The notes beneath the pieces are model-generated. The model worked only from the letters and a program-made list of their open reading frames with translations, did not search any database and was not told the origin of the DNA. The position numbers and the translations under genes are program-made. Source: an archaeon (GTDB lineage Archaea; Nanobdellota; Nanobdellia; WJKC01). Taken from it: DNA of 34,022 nt. This document shows, one piece after another, positions 30,391 through 34,022 of the stretch. The stretch lies in assembly GCA_014729335.1 (NCBI GenBank), contig WJKC01000057.1:1-34022 (forward strand), written 5' to 3'. Each line of letters opens with the position of its first letter. The stretch's first letter is position 1.

Positions 30391-31059
30391 TTAATCATCC
30401 GCGCTTTTTAATAGTTTTAGCAGTTCTTTTAAATTGTTTATTTTATAGTCTGGTTCTGGCCCTTTTATGTTCTTATAGGGTCCTTTCATTAATTGGGCGC
30501 TTTTAATACCTGTTTTATTAGCTGCTTTTATGTCGCTGTCCGGCCGGTCGCCTATTAGCAACGCGTTTGTTGTTTTGAATTTTTTCAGTATTTTTTTTAT
30601 AGCTGTCTCTTTTGACTCTTCGTCACTTACTATCCACACGTTATTTTTGAAATAGGGGTATAAGCCCAGCCTGTTAATCTTGTCCCATTGCTTTTTTTCC
30701 TTGCCTTTGGTTAGGATGCATGTGTTGTGTTTTTTCTTTAATTTTTTCAGAACCCTTGTTGTTTCTGAGTAGGGTTTCATTAATTCCTGTTTTGTAGTGT
30801 TGTATTTGGTGACGCCCGCGGTGATGATTGCTAGTTGTTCCCTGCGGCTTAGGTTTGTCATCCTCTTGACTGTCAGGTCAAAGTGTTGATTGTAGTTTGA
30901 GCCTTTTTCTTTGATGACCTTGTTTAGTTCTTTTCTTATTTCTTCGTAAGTGCCTGGCAAGCCGCGTTTCATCATTGCCTTGACAGCTGCTTCCCGGCAC
31001 TGTATTACCTGCTCGTGAGTGGGGTATAAAGTGTTGTCCAGGTCAAATATTAGCAGCAT
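30391..31059 (-). CDS. HAD-superfamily hydrolase (phosphatase)
   Basis: A 222-residue haloacid dehalogenase-like phosphatase. Motif I is FDLDNTLY (nucleophile Asp6, acid Asp8), motif II is CILTKGK, motif III is a Lys near KKQW, and motif IV is LIGDRPDSDIKAA. A helical cap lies between motifs I and II, as in phosphoglycolate phosphatase-like or pyrimidine 5'-nucleotidase enzymes. The substrate is unknown. It is first of a three-gene run with the DUF202 gene and is divergent from the gene at 31141. Confidence 0.88.
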   Translation of the reverse strand: MLLIFDLDNTLYPTHEQVIQCREAAVKAMMKRGLPGTYEEIRKELNKVIKEKGSNYNQHFDLTVKRMTNLSRREQLAIITAGVTKYNTTKQELMKPYSETTRVLKKLKKKHNTCILTKGKEKKQWDKINRLGLYPYFKNNVWIVSDEESKETAIKKILKKFKTTNALLIGDRPDSDIKAANKTGIKSAQLMKGPYKNIKGPEPDYKINNLKELLKLLKSADD

Positions 31060-31109
31060 ATTAGTGTGTAGTTGTTTGTTTTTTTTATTTTTGTGTTTTT
31101 CATTACTTT

Positions 31110-31118
31110 TTTATATAC
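31110..31118 (+). promoter_or_regulatory. TATA box of the 31141 membrane protein gene
   Basis: TTTATATAC is centred about 27 bases before ATG 31141, which fixes that start over the upstream one at 31072. Confidence 0.55.
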
Positions 31119-31140
31119 TAAATTGTTCTTTTATTGTTTA

Positions 31141-32304
31141 ATGAAGCTTAAAAAAAGCTTGGAGAGATTTCATGATGAGAATCGTTATTTTATCCCGCTG
31201 CTATTTATAGCGTTTATCTTAATGGTTACTGGCGCTTTTTACTCTGGACCCGTGATTCTTAATTTTGACGTGTTATTTGAACACCCGTTATTATTTCAGG
31301 GCGACGCTGTTATCCAGGCGGTTACTCTTAGGCCTGACTGGACTTTCAGTATTGAGGTCTTGTCTAATAAGGATATTAGCTTGTCAGTTTTTAATCTTGG
31401 AGGCGAGCTGGTTGCCCGCTCTAATACCCGTTTTCTTGAGTTCTCGCCGGGTTTCTTGGATTTGTATTTTGTACAAGTTCATGGCACTGATTATGCTATT
31501 TTTGATTTTAATTACACTAAGAGGGGCATGGCTCCTTACCCTACTCCTTACTTGTTCTTTGCTAGTGGTTTATTATTATTTCTGGGCGTAATGGTTTATT
31601 ACTTGCTTGAGCCTTGGGGTTTTAAGTTTAAACGGAAGCTGGAGCGGCTTGACGCCGTGTTCTACCCGGTTGTTTTTTTAATGTCGTCGATTATTTTATG
31701 GGTTTTTAGGGATTCTTTGATATGGTTTATGCCTAAGTCTTTGTTAAATTATGTTTTGATGATTATTTTTTCATTAGTGGTTATTGCTGCTTGTTCTTTT
31801 GTTATTAGCGCTTTATTCAGGGGTGATAAGTTGTTTATGAAGAGCAAGAAGTATAAGAAGTTCTTTAAGGTTTTCTTCGGCTTCTTGTTGGCTTACGCAT
31901 TGGTTTTCTTAACTGTGCTGCTTGATTATAGTGGTCTTAGCAGCCAGGTCGGCTTGTTAGTTAAACTGGCTGTTCTTGGTTTTTTAATCCTTTTTTATGT
32001 TAAGTTTAATGAGCGGACTGCTTTGCTTATTTACTTATTCACGTGGTTGACTAGTGAGTTAATTAAATTGTTGGCTTACTCTATCGGCGTGCCAGTGGTT
32101 TTTGACACGTTCTTAACCAACCCGTCTCCTGTTGGTATGATTCCTTTATTGTTTGTTCTTGAGGGTTTCATGGTGTTGGCTGTTTACTTCCTGGTTAAGG
32201 GCTATTTTGCTAAGAACAGGGCTAAGGCTGTTTCTTACGGCTTGTATGCTAGTATTTTTGTTCAGGCTTTTATGCAGGTTTTCTCTGGCAGCAGTTTGAT
32301 TTAG
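31141..32304 (+). CDS. Polytopic membrane protein of unknown function
   Basis: A 387-residue protein: one N-terminal membrane helix, an extracytoplasmic beta-rich domain of about 100 residues (VIQAVTLRPDWTFSIEVLS, then DLYFVQVHGTDYAIFDF), then about eight membrane helices. No family is recognised. The open frame runs back to 31072, but ATG 31141 has a good TATA box and gives a typical MKLKK start. It is followed after 14 bases by the secreted S16 protease, so the two may act at the same membrane site. Confidence 0.7.
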   Translation: MKLKKSLERFHDENRYFIPLLFIAFILMVTGAFYSGPVILNFDVLFEHPLLFQGDAVIQAVTLRPDWTFSIEVLSNKDISLSVFNLGGELVARSNTRFLEFSPGFLDLYFVQVHGTDYAIFDFNYTKRGMAPYPTPYLFFASGLLLFLGVMVYYLLEPWGFKFKRKLERLDAVFYPVVFLMSSIILWVFRDSLIWFMPKSLLNYVLMIIFSLVVIAACSFVISALFRGDKLFMKSKKYKKFFKVFFGFLLAYALVFLTVLLDYSGLSSQVGLLVKLAVLGFLILFYVKFNERTALLIYLFTWLTSELIKLLAYSIGVPVVFDTFLTNPSPVGMIPLLFVLEGFMVLAVYFLVKGYFAKNRAKAVSYGLYASIFVQAFMQVFSGSSLI

Positions 32305-32318
32305 GAGAACTCTAATAA

Positions 32319-34016
32319 ATGTCTAATTACTATTTTTGTTTTATGAGGATTAGTGTTGTTTTATTGTTTTTTTTATGCCTTTCCCCTGTATTTGCTTCTC
32401 AGTGCAGCACCGCGTTGGTTGGGGTGATGGAGACGCCTGATGGTTTTGAGGGAGTTCTTGCTAACCTTACTGTTAGCATGGCTCCTGGTTCTGGCAAGGT
32501 GTGGGTTGATACCATGCCGCTTACTAAGGTTGAGACTCAGGTCAGCGCCCGGATGGCTCGTGATGTTGCATGTGAGTTGTTGAGTGTTAATTGTTCAAGC
32601 ATTGATTTTTATTATTTGATGAGAAGTGATTATATAATGGTTGGCGGTCCTAGTGCTGGCGCGCCAATGGCTGTTTGCACCATGGCTTTACTGCTTAATA
32701 AGTCATTGGACCCTGGGGTTGTGATGACTGGCACTATTAACCCTGATGGTAGTGTCGGGCCTGTTGGCAGTATTGATGCTAAGGCGCGCGCCTTGACTGG
32801 TTATGATACCTTATTAGTTCCTGAGGGTTCTTTTTTTAACGAGTCTGATGTTTATGGTGTTGAGTTGGTTAATGTTGCTGATGTTCTGGAGGCTTTTTCT
32901 TATTATACTGGTTATGACGTGGTTTTCACTAATGTTTCTAGTGAGGAGTTGGTTAGTGCTGATTACCTTGACTTGATGCAGTTGATGAGTGATGACTTAA
33001 TCAGCGTTGCTGGCGATTACTTGAACGGCTCGGTTGCCGGCTCTTTGCTTAATGAGTCTCGTGATTTCTATGGTAATGCTAGTTATTATAGTGCTGCCAG
33101 CCTTGCTGTTAGGTCGTTAATTAATTCCATTTATGATAGTAATCTTTACCTGCTTAATGAGTCTCCTGAGAGCATTAATGACTTGTTAGTTAATGTTAGC
33201 AGCAGGGTTGATGAGTTTAAGCAGTCTTTTATTAATGATTTGCTTATTGACCACTTGTACGACCTTGAGGGTTTTGCAATAACCATGGACCGGGTTAGCG
33301 AGGCTGAGGACATGATTGCTGAGGGGCTTAACTCGTCTGATGCCGGGGAGGCGTTGTTTCTTTACTCTTTTGCTGAGACTCGTTTAATCACTGCTTATCA
33401 ATGGTCTTTTATTCTTGATTATTTCTCGTCTGATAAAGTGGTTGATTTTGACCTGGCTGTTATTAAGCCTTTAATTATTGAGCGCTTGGAGGCTGCTCGC
33501 AACGCTATTACTTATGCTAAGACTATAGTCGGTCCTGAATACCTTGCTGGGGCTGAGGACCATTTGAATAACGCTGTTAATTCTTATAACCGCGATGGGT
33601 TTATCTACGCTTTATTTGAGTCTTTGAAGGCCCGGGCTGAGGCTAACTTGTTGATGGAGTTAAGGGGTCTTGATGATCTTTCTGATAGGATTGCTTTTAA
33701 GCGTGACTCAGCTGAGCGCGCGGTTAGTAAGTCCATGAGCCGGGGTTACCTGCCTTTGCTGGCTCTTTCTTACTTGGAGTACTCTATGGCTTTTGAGGAT
33801 GACCCTTTTCAGGAGTTAATCTTCTTGGCTTATGCTAAGGAGTTTGCTAGTCTTGGCTCGTCAATTAATGAGTTTGTTAAGTATTCTCGTGATAGTTATT
33901 CTGTTCCTTATCAGGTTACCAGGCAGTTTGATTATGGTTTGTTGAGGCAGGGTTTATTGGTTATTCTTGGCTTTGTCCTTGGCTTGGTGGCTGCTCTGTC
34001 AGGCGTAGGCGGGTAA
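32319..34016 (+). CDS. Secreted Lon-like (S16 family) serine protease, membrane-anchored
   Basis: A 565-residue protein with a signal peptide (about 1-27), a Lon-type proteolytic domain (about 30-195), a long helical region rich in N-x-S sites, and a C-terminal membrane helix (about 541-562). The catalytic dyad is Ser112 in GGPSAGAPMA and Lys155 in GSIDAKARAL. Their 43-residue spacing equals that of Escherichia coli Lon (Ser679-Lys722). The AAA+ ATPase domain is absent, so it is an ATP-independent archaeal S16 protease (COG1750-like) working outside the membrane. ATG 32319 has AGGAGA about 12 bases upstream. A later in-frame ATG (32343) would shorten the signal peptide. Confidence 0.9.
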   Translation: MSNYYFCFMRISVVLLFFLCLSPVFASQCSTALVGVMETPDGFEGVLANLTVSMAPGSGKVWVDTMPLTKVETQVSARMARDVACELLSVNCSSIDFYYLMRSDYIMVGGPSAGAPMAVCTMALLLNKSLDPGVVMTGTINPDGSVGPVGSIDAKARALTGYDTLLVPEGSFFNESDVYGVELVNVADVLEAFSYYTGYDVVFTNVSSEELVSADYLDLMQLMSDDLISVAGDYLNGSVAGSLLNESRDFYGNASYYSAASLAVRSLINSIYDSNLYLLNESPESINDLLVNVSSRVDEFKQSFINDLLIDHLYDLEGFAITMDRVSEAEDMIAEGLNSSDAGEALFLYSFAETRLITAYQWSFILDYFSSDKVVDFDLAVIKPLIIERLEAARNAITYAKTIVGPEYLAGAEDHLNNAVNSYNRDGFIYALFESLKARAEANLLMELRGLDDLSDRIAFKRDSAERAVSKSMSRGYLPLLALSYLEYSMAFEDDPFQELIFLAYAKEFASLGSSINEFVKYSRDSYSVPYQVTRQFDYGLLRQGLLVILGFVLGLVAALSGVGG

Positions 34017-34022
34017 TTAGAA

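Noticed and set aside
1-34022. CRISPR arrays, transposase genes or prophage genes
   Set aside because: No regularly spaced repeats, transposase motifs or phage structural genes were seen on either strand.

Overview
The window looks archaeal. It encodes an Orc1/Cdc6 initiator, FEN1, NucS, NreA, ribosomal protein eS17, elongation factor 1-beta, an AglB oligosaccharyltransferase, tRNA splicing endonuclease EndA, archaeal/eukaryal-type LeuRS and TrpRS, and an intron-containing tRNA-Trp. Many start codons lie 26-30 bases downstream of a TATA-like box, as expected for leaderless archaeal transcripts. Compact genes, several very small proteins and the AMP phosphorylase plus ribose-1,5-bisphosphate isomerase pair fit a small-genome DPANN lineage such as Woesearchaeota. 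That placement is inference, because no rRNA is present.

Layout: 1-5633 (minus) is a probable five-gene operon running small protein, cdc6, SpoIIM-like membrane protein, aglB, and a GlcNAc-1-phosphate transferase cut by the window edge. This joins N-glycosylation to a replication initiator. 5721-9771 holds fen1, a protein with a TFIIB-like cyclin segment, acylphosphatase, a small CxxC protein, a TM-helix channel-like protein (minus), a DUF357 protein, a tiny zinc ribbon and EF-1beta. 9758-13297 holds a GNAT-like protein, the AMP-salvage pair, a NUDIX protein with a damaged Nudix box, and eS17. 13324-16303 holds a winged-helix gene, an unknown gene, trpS with a rearranged start, and an amidohydrolase. 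16346-21620 holds small proteins, nucS and leuS. 21772-24351 holds an MFS transporter, tRNA-Arg(TCT) and nreA. 24479-29336 holds an acidic 36-residue protein, tRNA-Trp(CCA) with an intron, two secreted membrane-anchored beta-sandwich proteins and endA. 29333-34016 holds unknown proteins, a DUF202 protein, a HAD phosphatase, a polytopic membrane protein and a secreted Lon-like (S16) protease.

The most unusual signal is a set of short hairpin elements lying between exact direct repeats of 20-26 bases. The repeats copy a functional gene edge: the DUF357 stop plus a promoter (9241-9325), the trpS start (13986-14098), and the tRNA-Trp 3' end (24746-24819). A fourth hairpin of the same type, without flanking repeats, follows tRNA-Arg. 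At trpS the insertion shifts the frame, so the gene now starts at a GTG overlapping the stop of a 26-codon remnant.

Other links: the tRNA-Trp intron carries a candidate C/D-box guide predicted to methylate C34, and its splicing enzyme EndA is 4 kb away. FEN1, NucS and NreA each end in a PCNA-binding motif. Seven of the eight convergent protein-gene pairs overlap at their 3' ends. No stretch over 300 bases lacks a gene.
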